NCBI RefSeq assembly: GCF_900105805.1
Contig: NZ_LT629788.1
Location: 5,254,501-5,318,500 of the forward strand
DNA: 64,000 nucleotides
Reading direction: 5' to 3'
Source: Pseudomonas moraviensis
GTDB lineage: Bacteria > Pseudomonadota > Gammaproteobacteria > Pseudomonadales > Pseudomonadaceae
The position numbers were made by a program, and so were the translations under genes. Of the stretch, positions 42,677 to 51,871 are shown piece after piece. Every line of letters starts with the position of its first letter. Position 1 is the stretch's first letter. The notes under the pieces are model-generated. The model was not told the origin of the DNA. It saw only the letters and a program-made list of their open reading frames with translations, and did not search any database.

Positions 42677-43528
42677 ATGTTTCCCGAAAGCTTTACTTTT
42701 TCCATCGCCGACTGGGTCAACGGTTGGGTCGATTCGCTGGTCACCAACTACGGCGACGTCTTCCGCCACATCTCCGACACGCTGTTGTGGGCCATCGTCA
42801 GTCTCGAAGGTCTGCTGCGTGCGGCGCCGTGGTGGCTGATGCTGGCGATCGTCGGCGTCATCGCCTGGCACGCCACGCGCAAAGTCGTCACCACCGCGGT
42901 GATTGTCGGTCTGCTGTTTCTGGTGGGCGCGGTCGGCCTCTGGGACAAACTCATGCAGACCCTGGCGCTGATGATGGTCGCGACGATCATTTCGGTGCTG
43001 ATCGGCATCCCGCTGGGGATCCTCTCGGCGCGCAGCAATCGCCTGCGTTCGGTACTGATGCCGTTGCTCGACATCATGCAGACCATGCCGAGTTTCGTGT
43101 ACCTGATCCCGGTGCTGATGCTGTTCGGGCTGGGCAAGGTACCGGCGATTTTTGCCACGGTGATCTACGCCGCGCCACCGCTGATTCGCCTGACTGACCT
43201 GGGCATTCGCCAGGTCGACGGCGAAGTCATGGAGGCGATCAATGCCTTCGGCGCCAACCGTTGGCAGCAACTGTTCGGCGTGCAATTGCCGCTGGCGTTG
43301 CCGAGCATCATGGCCGGGATCAACCAGACCACGATGATGGCCCTGTCGATGGTGGTCATCGCTTCGATGATCGGCGCCCGTGGCCTCGGTGAAGACGTGC
43401 TGGTGGGCATTCAGACACTCAACGTCGGTCGTGGCCTCGAAGCCGGGCTGGCGATCGTGATTCTCGCTGTGGTCATCGACCGCATCACTCAAGCGTACGG
43501 TCGGCCACGCCACGAGGTGAGCAAATGA
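42677..43528 (+). CDS. hutW: ABC transporter permease HutW
   Basis: A 283-residue inner-membrane permease with about 6-7 membrane segments and a BPD_transp_1 EAA loop (EVMEAINAFGANRWQQLFGVQLPLALPSI, about 187-215). It is the proline/glycine betaine type (ProW-like), with an N-terminal region before the first core helices. It overlaps hutV by 4 bases and is part of the hutXWV importer. Confidence 0.88.
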   Translation: MFPESFTFSIADWVNGWVDSLVTNYGDVFRHISDTLLWAIVSLEGLLRAAPWWLMLAIVGVIAWHATRKVVTTAVIVGLLFLVGAVGLWDKLMQTLALMMVATIISVLIGIPLGILSARSNRLRSVLMPLLDIMQTMPSFVYLIPVLMLFGLGKVPAIFATVIYAAPPLIRLTDLGIRQVDGEVMEAINAFGANRWQQLFGVQLPLALPSIMAGINQTTMMALSMVVIASMIGARGLGEDVLVGIQTLNVGRGLEAGLAIVILAVVIDRITQAYGRPRHEVSK

Positions 43529-44355
43529 GCAACGCAAGCGTGAGCAAGATCGAAGTGCGCAACGTCTTCAAGATTTTCGGCAACCGCGCCAAGGATGCGC
43601 TGGCCATGGTCGGCCAGGGCAAGAGCAAGGATCAGGTGCTCAACGAAACCGGTTGCGTGGTCGGCGTGAACGACTTGTCGCTGAGCATCGGCACCGGCGA
43701 AATCTTCGTGATCATGGGCCTGTCCGGCTCCGGCAAATCCACCCTGGTGCGCCACTTCAATCGGCTGATCGACCCCACCAGCGGCGCGATTCTGGTGGAT
43801 GGTGAGGACATCCTGCAGTACGACATGGACGCCCTGCGCGAATTTCGTCGGCACAAGATCAGCATGGTGTTCCAGAGCTTCGGCCTGCTGCCGCACAAGA
43901 GCGTGCTCGACAACGTCGCCTATGGCCTGAAAGTGCGTGGCGAAAGCAAGCAGGTCTGCGCCGAACGCGCGCTGCACTGGATCAACACCGTGGGCCTCAA
44001 AGGCTACGAAAACAAATACCCGCACCAGCTCTCCGGCGGCATGCGTCAGCGCGTCGGCCTCGCCCGGGCGTTGGCGGCGGACACCGACATCATTCTGATG
44101 GACGAAGCCTTCAGCGCGCTGGATCCGCTGATCCGCGCGGAGATGCAGGACCAGTTGCTGGAACTGCAAAAGACCCTGCACAAGACCATCGTCTTCATCA
44201 CCCACGACCTCGACGAGGCCGTGCGCATCGGCAATCGCATCGCGATTCTCAAGGATGGCCGCCTGATTCAGGTCGGCACGCCACGGGAAATCCTGCATTC
44301 GCCGGCGGATGAGTATGTCGACCGGTTTGTGCAGCGGCGGGCGGCGGTGGTTTAG
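43525..44355 (+). CDS. hutV: ABC transporter ATP-binding protein HutV
   Basis: A 276-residue ATPase of the betaine/proline (ProV-like) type. Walker A GLSGSGKST (about 69-77), Q-loop VFQSFGLLPHKSV, signature LSGGMRQRVGLARAL, Walker B ILMDEAFSALDP and H-loop IVFITHDLDEA are all intact. No C-terminal CBS domains, unlike E. coli ProV. The start overlaps the hutW stop. A TGTGGCGAGGGAGC repeat separates it from hutH1. Confidence 0.9.
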   Translation: MSNASVSKIEVRNVFKIFGNRAKDALAMVGQGKSKDQVLNETGCVVGVNDLSLSIGTGEIFVIMGLSGSGKSTLVRHFNRLIDPTSGAILVDGEDILQYDMDALREFRRHKISMVFQSFGLLPHKSVLDNVAYGLKVRGESKQVCAERALHWINTVGLKGYENKYPHQLSGGMRQRVGLARALAADTDIILMDEAFSALDPLIRAEMQDQLLELQKTLHKTIVFITHDLDEAVRIGNRIAILKDGRLIQVGTPREILHSPADEYVDRFVQRRAAVV

Positions 44356-44379
44356 AAATATTCGCGGTGAGACAGCTTT

Positions 44380-44474
44380 TGTGGCGAGGGAGCTTGCTCG
44401 CGCTCGAGCGCGCAGCGGTCGCAGAATTTCGGGCCTGCTTCGCAGTCCAGCGGGAGCAAGCTCCCTCGCCACAG
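44380..44474. repeat. Inverted TGTGGCGAGGGAGC-type repeat
   Basis: TGTGGCGAGGGAGCTTGCTC at 44380-44399 faces its complement ending at 44473, in the gap between hutV and hutH1. Confidence 0.8.
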
Positions 44475-44511
44475 GAATTCATGCAGCAACAGAATTTGTA
44501 TGAGGCTTCAG

Positions 44512-46035
44512 ATGTCCCAGGCTGAAAAAATCGTCATCACCGGTGCTCATCTGCGTTGGCAGGACGTGGTCGCGGTCGCCCGTCACGGTGCGCTGCTGGA
44601 ACTGTCCAGCGACACTTGGGCGCGCATCGACAACGCTCAGGCGATCGTCCAGCGTATCGTCGCCAGCGGCGAGCGCGCCTATGGCGTCAATACCGGTCTG
44701 GGCGGCCTGTCCAACGTTTCGTTGCAGGACGAACAGCTCAGCCAGCTCTCGCGCAACACCTTGCTCAGCCACGCTTGCGGGGTCGGCCCGGTCCTCAGTG
44801 ATGAGCAGACCCGCGCAATCATCTGCGCCGCGATCCACAACTACAGCCACGGTAAATCCGGCCTGCATCGGCGCGTGGTCGAAGGTCTGCTGGCGCTGCT
44901 CAATCGCGGCATCACCCCGCAAGTGCCGGCGCAGGGTTCGGTGGGGTACCTCACGCACATGGCGCACGTCGGTATCGCGCTGCTCGGCGTTGGTCATGTC
45001 AGCTATCGCGGTCAGATCATGCCGGCGCAGCAGGCACTGGCCGAAGAAGGCTTGAAACCTGTGCAATTGGGCGCGAAGGACGGTTTGTGTCTGGTCAACG
45101 GCACGCCGTGCATGACCGGCCTCAGCTGTCTGGCGATTGCCGATGCCACGCGCCTGTTGCAATGGGCCGATGTCATCGGTGCGATGAGCTTCGAAGCCCA
45201 GCGCGGCCAGATCGATGCCTTCGATGCCGAGATCATCGCGCTCAAGCCGCATCCGGGCATGCAGCAGGTCGGCAACAACCTGCGCGCCTTGCTCGATGGC
45301 AGCGAAGTGATCGCCGCGAGCAAAGGCATTCGCACTCAGGACGCGCTGAGCATCCGCTCGATCCCGCAGGTGCACGGCGCCGCGCGTGATCAACTGGAGC
45401 ACGCAATCAAACAGGTTGAAGCCGAGCTCAACGGCTGCACCGACAATCCGCTGCTGCTCGGCACCCCGGACGATTTTCGGGTGATGTCGCAGGCCAACCC
45501 GCACGGCCAGTCGGTGGCGATGGCCGCCGATCTGCTGGCGATTGCCATGGCCGAGATCGGCTCGATTGCCGAGCGTCGTCTCGACCGTCTGGTCAACCCG
45601 CACGTCAGCGGTCTGCCAGCGTTTCTGGTGGCCAACCCCGGGGTCAACTCGGGGATGATGATCGTGCAATACGTCGCCGCTTCGCTGTGTGCGGAAAACC
45701 GCCAGTTGGCGCAACCGGCGGTACTCGACAACTACATCACCTCGGGCCTGCAGGAAGACCACCTGAGCATGGGCACCAACGCCGCGCTGAAGCTGCACCG
45801 CGCCCTGGAAAACTGCACGCAGATCCTTGCGATTGAATATCTGCTGGCGGCGCAGGCGTTTGAGTTCCTCAAGGAACAGCGCTTTGGGGCTGGCACCGAT
45901 GTCGCCTGGCGCCTGCTGCGCGAAACCGTCCCTGCCTACGATCAGGATCGCTGGCTGGCGCCGGATATTGCTGCCGCTGCGAGCGTCTTGAAAGTCCCGA
46001 ATCTGCCGCACAACGTTTTACCGAATTTGCACTGA
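44512..46035 (+). CDS. hutH1: Histidine ammonia-lyase-like protein HutH1 lacking the MIO triad
   Basis: A 507-residue member of the HAL/PAL/TAL lyase family by length and overall sequence (YGVNTGLGGLSNV; LVNGTPCMTGLS; NPLLLGTPDDFRVMSQANPHGQ; LQEDHLSMG). At the active site HutH2 reads GSVGASGDLAPLAHM, whereas this protein reads GSVG then YLTHMAHV (residues 142-152): exactly three residues, Ala-Ser-Gly, are absent. Those residues cyclise to form the methylidene-imidazolone cofactor, so ordinary ammonia-lyase chemistry is unlikely. In P. fluorescens SBW25 the upstream of two hutH genes was found dispensable for growth on histidine. GAGG lies 6 bases before the ATG at 44512; ATG 44500 is also in frame. 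Confidence 0.85.
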   Translation: MSQAEKIVITGAHLRWQDVVAVARHGALLELSSDTWARIDNAQAIVQRIVASGERAYGVNTGLGGLSNVSLQDEQLSQLSRNTLLSHACGVGPVLSDEQTRAIICAAIHNYSHGKSGLHRRVVEGLLALLNRGITPQVPAQGSVGYLTHMAHVGIALLGVGHVSYRGQIMPAQQALAEEGLKPVQLGAKDGLCLVNGTPCMTGLSCLAIADATRLLQWADVIGAMSFEAQRGQIDAFDAEIIALKPHPGMQQVGNNLRALLDGSEVIAASKGIRTQDALSIRSIPQVHGAARDQLEHAIKQVEAELNGCTDNPLLLGTPDDFRVMSQANPHGQSVAMAADLLAIAMAEIGSIAERRLDRLVNPHVSGLPAFLVANPGVNSGMMIVQYVAASLCAENRQLAQPAVLDNYITSGLQEDHLSMGTNAALKLHRALENCTQILAIEYLLAAQAFEFLKEQRFGAGTDVAWRLLRETVPAYDQDRWLAPDIAAAASVLKVPNLPHNVLPNLH

Positions 46036-46151
46036 CAACTGCCCATACCAGCGTGCCAAGGCGTGGATCGTTCACAAGACGAGAAACGACGGATAACGGA
46101 ATGCTCCGGAGCGACTGGTAGTTAATAACAATGCCTAACAGGAGCATTTTA

Positions 46152-47684
46152 ATGACTGCGCTGAACCTGATCCCCGGCCAACTGAGCCTGGCCCAACTGC
46201 GTGACGTCTACCAGAATCCGGTCACCTTGACCCTCGACAACCGCGCCAGCGCGCAGATCGAGGCCAGCGTCGCCTGCGTCGAGCAGATCCTCGCCGAGAA
46301 CCGCACCGCCTATGGCATCAACACCGGTTTCGGCCTGCTGGCCTCGACGCGCATCGCCAGCGAAGACCTGGAGAACCTGCAGCGTTCGCTGGTGCTCTCG
46401 CATGCTGCCGGCGTCGGCCAGCCGATCAGCGACGACCTTGTGCGACTGATCATGGTGCTCAAGGTCAACAGCCTCAGCCGCGGTTTCTCCGGTATCCGTC
46501 GGCAGGTGATCGATGCGCTGATTGCGCTGATCAATGCCGAGGTCTATCCGCACATTCCGCTGAAAGGTTCGGTCGGCGCGTCGGGGGATCTGGCGCCGTT
46601 GGCGCACATGTCGCTGGTGCTGCTCGGCGAGGGCAAGGCGCGCTACAAGGGCGAATGGCTGGAGGCGACCGAAGCGCTGAAAGTCGCCGGCCTGACACCG
46701 CTGACCCTGGCGGCGAAAGAAGGTCTGGCGCTGCTCAACGGTACTCAGGTTTCCACCGCGTTTGCGCTGCGCGGTTTGTTCGAAGGCGAAGATCTGTTTG
46801 CCGGTGCATTGGCGCTCGGCAGTCTCACCGTTGAAGCTGTGCTCGGTTCGCGCTCACCGTTCGACGCGCGCATTCACGCCGCACGTGGGCAGAAAGGTCA
46901 GATCGATGCCGCCGCTGCTTATCGTGACCTGCTCGGTGAGCGCAGCGAAGTCTCCGCCTCGCACCAGAACTGCGACAAGGTCCAGGACCCGTATTCGCTG
47001 CGCTGCCAGCCACAAGTCATGGGCGCCTGCCTGACGCAGTTCCGGCAGGCCGCTGAAGTGCTAGCGGTGGAAGCCAACGCGGTGTCGGATAATCCGCTGG
47101 TATTCGCCGCTGAAGGCGATGTGATTTCCGGCGGCAACTTCCACGCCGAACCGGTGGCCATGGCCGCTGACAATCTGGCTCTGGCGATCGCCGAAATCGG
47201 CTCGCTGAGCGAACGGCGCATCTCGCTGATGATGGACAAGCACATGTCGCAACTGCCGCCGTTCCTCGTCGCCAACGGCGGGGTGAACTCCGGTTTCATG
47301 ATTGCCCAGGTGACCGCAGCGGCACTGGCCAGCGAGAACAAGGCGCTGGCCCATCCGCATTCGGTGGACAGCCTGCCAACCTCGGCCAACCAGGAAGACC
47401 ATGTGTCGATGGCCCCGGCTGCCGGCAAACGCCTGTGGGAAATGGCCGAGAACACCCGCGGGATTCTCGCCGTGGAGTGGCTGGCGGCGGTCCAGGGCCT
47501 GGATCTGCGCAACGGCCTGAAGACCTCGCCGAAGCTGGAACAGGCGCGGGCGATCCTGCGCAGGGAAGTGCCGTTTTATGAGAAGGACCGGTTTTTTGCG
47601 CCGGATATCAATGCGGCGACTGAATTGCTGGCTTCGCGGTGTTTGACCGAGCTGGTTTCGGTGAAGCTTTTGCCGAGCCTGTAA
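46152..47684 (+). CDS. hutH: Histidine ammonia-lyase HutH2
   Basis: A 510-residue enzyme that removes ammonia from L-histidine giving urocanate. The MIO-forming Ala143-Ser144-Gly145 lies in GSVGASGDLAPLAHM, the expected position. NTGFGLLAS (about 57-65), NGTQVSTAFAL and HPHSVDSLPTSANQEDH are also conserved. AGGAG lies 7 bases before the ATG at 46152; ATG 46131 is in frame but poorly placed. It is the complete, presumably active lyase of the locus. No permease gene lies between it and hutH1 (116-base gap). Confidence 0.97.
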   Translation: MTALNLIPGQLSLAQLRDVYQNPVTLTLDNRASAQIEASVACVEQILAENRTAYGINTGFGLLASTRIASEDLENLQRSLVLSHAAGVGQPISDDLVRLIMVLKVNSLSRGFSGIRRQVIDALIALINAEVYPHIPLKGSVGASGDLAPLAHMSLVLLGEGKARYKGEWLEATEALKVAGLTPLTLAAKEGLALLNGTQVSTAFALRGLFEGEDLFAGALALGSLTVEAVLGSRSPFDARIHAARGQKGQIDAAAAYRDLLGERSEVSASHQNCDKVQDPYSLRCQPQVMGACLTQFRQAAEVLAVEANAVSDNPLVFAAEGDVISGGNFHAEPVAMAADNLALAIAEIGSLSERRISLMMDKHMSQLPPFLVANGGVNSGFMIAQVTAAALASENKALAHPHSVDSLPTSANQEDHVSMAPAAGKRLWEMAENTRGILAVEWLAAVQGLDLRNGLKTSPKLEQARAILRREVPFYEKDRFFAPDINAATELLASRCLTELVSVKLLPSL

Positions 47685-47690
47685 AAACCA

Positions 47691-47847
47691 GCCCTCACCC
47701 CAGCCCTCTCCCGGAGGGAGAGGGAGCCGATCTCTGCGAGCTTCAAGACCTGAGTTCGGCTCAAGACTCTCTGGTCGATGTAGCTCGACAGAACAACCCA
47801 GTCAGTCCCCTCTCCCTCCGGGAGAGGGCTAGGGTGAGGGGCTTTTG
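47691..47847. repeat. Inverted CCCTCACCCTAACCC-type repeat pair
   Basis: CCCTCACCCCAGCCCTCTCC at 47692-47711 faces GGAGAGGGCTAGGGTGAGGG ending at 47840. It occupies most of the 200-base gap between hutH2 and hutI. Confidence 0.85.
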
Positions 47848-47884
47848 AGGCTGCTCACCATACCAACCCAAACGGAGGCCAACA

Positions 47885-49090
47885 GTGAAAACCCTCTGGC
47901 AACACTGCCACGTCGCAACCATGGCCAACGGCGTCTATTCGATCATCGAGGATGCCGCGATCGTGACCACCGGCACGCTGATCGAGTGGATCGGCCCGCG
48001 CACTCAACTGCCGCCCGGCGAATACCCGGCGGTCAATGACCTGCAAGGCGCGTGGGTCACGCCCGGGCTGATCGACTGCCACACCCACACCGTGTTCGGC
48101 GGCAACCGCAGCGGCGAGTTCGAGCAGCGTCTGCAAGGCGTCAGCTACGCCGAGATCGCCGCGCAGGGCGGTGGTATCGCCAGCACCGTGCGCGCCACGC
48201 GCGAAGCCACTGAAGACGAGCTGTTCGCCAGCGCCGCCAAACGCCTGAAAAGCCTGATGCGCGATGGCGTGACCACGGTGGAAATGAAATCCGGCTACGG
48301 CCTCGATCTGGCCAACGAGCGCAAGCTTCTGCGAGTCATCCGGCGCCTGGCCGAAGAACTGCCGATCAGCGTACGCAGCACTTGCCTGGCGGCGCACGCC
48401 TTGCCGCCGGAGTACAAGGATCGCGCCGACGACTACATCGATCTGGTCTGCAGCGAGATGCTCCCGGCCCTCGCCGCCGAAGGTCTGGTGGATGCCGTGG
48501 ATGCGTTCTGCGAATACCTGGCGTTCTCGCCGGAGCAGGTCGAACGGGTGTTCGTCGCGGCGCAGCAGCTCGGTCTGCCGGTAAAACTGCACGCCGAACA
48601 ATTGTCCTCGCTGCACGGCTCGAGCCTTGCCGCGCGCTATAAAGCCTTGTCCGCCGATCACCTTGAATTCATGGACGAGGACGACGCCATCGCCATGGCC
48701 GCTGCCGGCACCGTCGCCGTGCTGTTGCCCGGCGCCTTCTACTTCCTGCGCGAAACCCGGTTGCCGCCGATGGAAGCGCTGCGCAAGCACAAGGTGAAGA
48801 TCGCGATCGCCAGCGACCTCAACCCCGGCACCTCGCCGGCGCTGTCGTTGCGCCTGATGCTGAACATGGCCTGCACCTGTTTCCGCATGACTCCGGAAGA
48901 AGCTCTTGCCGGGGCGACCCTTCATGCCGCGCAGGCATTGGGCATGGCTGACACCCACGGCTCGCTGGAGGTCGGCAAGGTCGCCGACTTTGTCGCGTGG
49001 GACATCGAACGTCCGGCGGATCTGGCTTATTGGCTCGGGGGCGATCTGGACAAGCGCGTCGTGCGTTACGGCGTTGAATCGAATTTCTAG
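47885..49090 (+). CDS. hutI: Imidazolonepropionase
   Basis: A 401-residue amidohydrolase that opens imidazolone-propionate to N-formimino-L-glutamate. Metal ligands are in DCHTHTVFGG (His66, His68), with KLHAEQLSS later and the catalytic Asp in IASDLNPGTSP. It starts with GTG and has GGAGG upstream. It lies 10 bases before hutG and belongs to the hutU-hutG transcription unit. Confidence 0.96.
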   Translation: MKTLWQHCHVATMANGVYSIIEDAAIVTTGTLIEWIGPRTQLPPGEYPAVNDLQGAWVTPGLIDCHTHTVFGGNRSGEFEQRLQGVSYAEIAAQGGGIASTVRATREATEDELFASAAKRLKSLMRDGVTTVEMKSGYGLDLANERKLLRVIRRLAEELPISVRSTCLAAHALPPEYKDRADDYIDLVCSEMLPALAAEGLVDAVDAFCEYLAFSPEQVERVFVAAQQLGLPVKLHAEQLSSLHGSSLAARYKALSADHLEFMDEDDAIAMAAAGTVAVLLPGAFYFLRETRLPPMEALRKHKVKIAIASDLNPGTSPALSLRLMLNMACTCFRMTPEEALAGATLHAAQALGMADTHGSLEVGKVADFVAWDIERPADLAYWLGGDLDKRVVRYGVESNF

Positions 49091-49100
49091 GAGGGCGGTT

Positions 49101-49904
49101 GTGGACAAGGTTCTGAAATTCAAACAAGGCCGCGTGCCGTTGCTGATCAGCATGCCCCACGCGGGTGTGCGTCTGACCCCGGCGGTCGAAGCCGGGTTGA
49201 TCCCCGCCGCGAAGAGTTTGCCGGACACCGACTGGCATATCCCGCAACTCTACGATTTCGCCGAGGAGCTGGGCGCCAGCACCCTGGCCGCTGAGTATTC
49301 GCGCTTCGTCATCGACCTCAACCGGCCGTCCGACGACAAGCCTTTGTACGCCGGGGCGACCACGGGGTTGTATCCGGCGACATTGTTCGACGGCATTGCG
49401 TTGTTTCAGGAGGGTCGGGAGCCTTCGCAGCAAGAACGCGCGAGTTATTTGCAGCAGATCTGGACGCCATACCATCGCACCTTGCAGGAAGAGCTGGCGC
49501 GGCTGAAGGCAGAATTTGGCTACGCGCTGCTGTTCGATGCGCACTCGATCCGTTCGATCATCCCGCATCTGTTCGACGGCAAACTGCCGGACTTCAACCT
49601 CGGCACGTTCAATGGCGCCAGTTGTGATCCGCAACTGGCTGCTGAGCTGGAAGCGATCTGCGCACGGCACGAGCAGTTCACTCATGTGCTTAACGGTCGC
49701 TTCAAGGGCGGGCACATCACCCGCCAGTACGGCGCCCCGGCGCAGAACATTCACGCGGTGCAGCTGGAATTGTGTCAGTCCACCTACATGGAAGAGTTCG
49801 AACCGTTCCGCTACCGCGCCGACCTGGCGGAACCGACGCGGGTGGTGCTCCGGGAATTGCTGCAAGGCTATCTGGCCTGGGCAAAATCTCACTACAGCGC
49901 ATAA
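49101..49904 (+). CDS. hutG: N-formylglutamate deformylase (amidohydrolase)
   Basis: A 267-residue zinc-dependent enzyme that splits N-formyl-L-glutamate into glutamate and formate, the last step of this route. SMPHAG (17-22), FVIDLNRP and LLFDAHSIRS are family motifs. It starts with GTG; AGGAGGG lies 7 bases before. It follows hutI by 10 bases. Together with hutF it defines the five-step rather than four-step pathway (no formiminoglutamase). Confidence 0.94.
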   Translation: MDKVLKFKQGRVPLLISMPHAGVRLTPAVEAGLIPAAKSLPDTDWHIPQLYDFAEELGASTLAAEYSRFVIDLNRPSDDKPLYAGATTGLYPATLFDGIALFQEGREPSQQERASYLQQIWTPYHRTLQEELARLKAEFGYALLFDAHSIRSIIPHLFDGKLPDFNLGTFNGASCDPQLAAELEAICARHEQFTHVLNGRFKGGHITRQYGAPAQNIHAVQLELCQSTYMEEFEPFRYRADLAEPTRVVLRELLQGYLAWAKSHYSA

Positions 49905-49908
49905 CCCC

Positions 49909-49999
49909 TGTGGGAGCGAGCCTGCTCGCGAAAGCGGCCTTTCAGCCAAAATCCAGGTTGAATGACACACCGCGTTCGCGAGCAGGCTCGCTCCCACAG
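49909..49999. repeat. Inverted REP-like pair
   Basis: TGTGGGAGCGAGCCTGCTCG at 49909-49928 faces its complement ending at 49998, at the end of the hut unit. Confidence 0.8.
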
Positions 50000-50145
50000 G
50001 ATCGCGTTCAGACCGTGAAGGTGATGGCTGACAAACGGTGACAGCGCACAGGCATGCTCATTGACGCAAATCGGGTTTATGATGCCCAACGGCAGAATAA
50101 TACGAGTCCCCCCAGGGATGACCTCGACCCCTTACGGAGCGCGCA

Positions 50146-51117
50146 ATGCAGACTTTGTTTCCGCAGATCAAACCCCACGCCCGGCACGATCTGGCTGTCG
50201 ATGACACCCATACGCTGTACGTCGATGAGAGTGGCTCGCCGGAGGGTTTGCCGGTGGTATTCATCCACGGTGGCCCCGGCGCCGGCTGCGACGCACAGAG
50301 CCGGCGCTATTTCGATCCGAATCTGTATCGCATCGTCACCTTCGACCAGCGCGGCTGCGGTCGCTCCACCCCGCATGCCAGCCTGGAAAACAACACCACC
50401 TGGGATCTGGTCGAGGATCTCGAGCGCATCCGCAAACACCTGGGCATTGAAAAATGGGTGCTGTTCGGCGGCTCCTGGGGCTCGACCCTGGCGCTGGCCT
50501 ACGCACAAACCCACCCGGAGCGAGTACACGGTCTGATCCTGCGCGGGATCTTTCTCTGCCGTCCGCAGGAAATCGAATGGTTCTACCAGGCCGGCGCCAG
50601 CCGTCTGTTCCCCGATTACTGGCAGGACTACATCGCACCGATCCCGCTGGACGAGCGCGACGACCTGCTCACCGCTTTCCATAAACGCCTGATCGGCAAC
50701 GACCAGATCGCCCAGATGCATGCGGCCAAGGCGTGGTCGACCTGGGAAGGGCGCACCGCGACCCTGCGGCCGAACCCGCTAGTCGTCGATCGTTTCTCCG
50801 AGCCGCAGCGCGCACTGTCGATCGCGCGGATCGAATGCCACTACTTCACCAACAATGCCTTCCTTGAGCCCAACCAGCTGATCCGCGACATGGGCAAGAT
50901 CGCCCATCTCCCCGGCGTGATCATTCACGGTCGCTACGACGTGATCTGCCCGCTCGACAACGCCTGGGAATTGCACCAGGCCTGGCCGAACAGCGAATTG
51001 CAGGTGATCCGCGATGCCGGCCACGCCGCGTCCGAGCCGGGGATCACCGATGCGCTGGTGCGCGCTGCGAGCAAAATGGCCCAGCGCCTGCTCGACCTGC
51101 CACTCGAAGAAGCATGA
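50146..51117 (+). CDS. pip: Proline iminopeptidase
   Basis: A 323-residue alpha/beta-hydrolase (peptidase S33) that releases N-terminal proline. Oxyanion region FIHGGPGAGC (39-48), DQRGCGRSTPH, nucleophile Ser110 in GGSWGST, Asp in HGRYDVICPL (about 268) and His in AGHAASEP (about 295). Cytoplasmic, full length. It overlaps dtd by 4 bases. A few bases upstream CCTTACGGAG is the ribosome-binding site. Confidence 0.94.
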   Translation: MQTLFPQIKPHARHDLAVDDTHTLYVDESGSPEGLPVVFIHGGPGAGCDAQSRRYFDPNLYRIVTFDQRGCGRSTPHASLENNTTWDLVEDLERIRKHLGIEKWVLFGGSWGSTLALAYAQTHPERVHGLILRGIFLCRPQEIEWFYQAGASRLFPDYWQDYIAPIPLDERDDLLTAFHKRLIGNDQIAQMHAAKAWSTWEGRTATLRPNPLVVDRFSEPQRALSIARIECHYFTNNAFLEPNQLIRDMGKIAHLPGVIIHGRYDVICPLDNAWELHQAWPNSELQVIRDAGHAASEPGITDALVRAASKMAQRLLDLPLEEA

Positions 51118-51551
51118 AGGCGCTGTTGCAGCGCGTACGCGGTGCGCGGGTCGAGGTCGCTGGCGAGGTGGTCGGCGCGGTCGATCAGGGTCTGCTCGTG
51201 CTGGTGGCGGTAGAACCCGACGACACGCGTACCAACGCCGACAAACTTCTGCATAAGCTGCTTAACTATCGGGTATTCAGTGATGCCGAGGGCAAGATGA
51301 ATCTGTCCCTGACGGATGTGGATGGCGGGTTGCTGCTGGTCTCGCAGTTCACCCTTGCCGCCGACACCAAAAGCGGCCTGCGTCCGAGCTTTTCCACGGC
51401 CGCACCGCCGGCGCTGGCGGAGGAATTGTTCGACTATTTATTGAGCCAGGCGAAACAGGTGCATGGCACTGTGGCATCAGGTAGATTCGGCGCCGATATG
51501 CAGGTGCACCTGGTCAACGATGGCCCGGTTACCTTTTTGTTACAGACCTGA
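51114..51551 (+). CDS. dtd: D-aminoacyl-tRNA deacylase
   Basis: A 145-residue homodimeric enzyme that hydrolyses D-aminoacyl-tRNAs and mischarged glycyl-tRNA. SQFTLAAD (about 79-86) and the cross-subunit NDGPVTFLL near the C terminus are the two catalytic motifs. The start overlaps the pip stop (ATGA), so the two are translationally coupled; pip-dtd is a common Pseudomonas pair. Confidence 0.95.
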   Translation: MKALLQRVRGARVEVAGEVVGAVDQGLLVLVAVEPDDTRTNADKLLHKLLNYRVFSDAEGKMNLSLTDVDGGLLLVSQFTLAADTKSGLRPSFSTAAPPALAEELFDYLLSQAKQVHGTVASGRFGADMQVHLVNDGPVTFLLQT

Positions 51552-51871
51552 CAGTGCCTGAAACGCCTTTTTCGGAAATTTCGACTGTTTTTAGGCTGTT
51601 TTCGCGATAAATACTTTGTTACCCCTGATGCGTTGTCATCCGGGCTACTAGATAATCGCGCGCTGCGGGGATCGACATTCGTTGATCCGTTTTGACTTAG
51701 GTAGAGACTTGTCTGGATCCGATTGGGGAATCATTTTGCCCCGGCGGAGTCGGAACAATGCTCGCCAACTTGGCAAGGGTGCCCTGAAAGGTCGGTTTTT
51801 CACTGCCGAAAACCCTAAAGGCACTTCATCTGGCCGTTGGTTTATTGATCTGTTTTCGGCGAGGGTTGCTC
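51552..51871. other. Long leader/promoter region of opgG
   Basis: A 320-base gap more AT-rich than its surroundings. Possible elements are TTGTCA (51633) and GATAAT (51651), but their spacing is only 12 bases, so I assign no promoter. A long transcribed leader is possible. No repeat of the families seen elsewhere in the window occurs here. Confidence 0.4.

Noticed and set aside
51633..51656. Sigma-70 promoter of opgG (TTGTCA and GATAAT)
   Set aside because: The spacing of 12 bases is too short for sigma-70.
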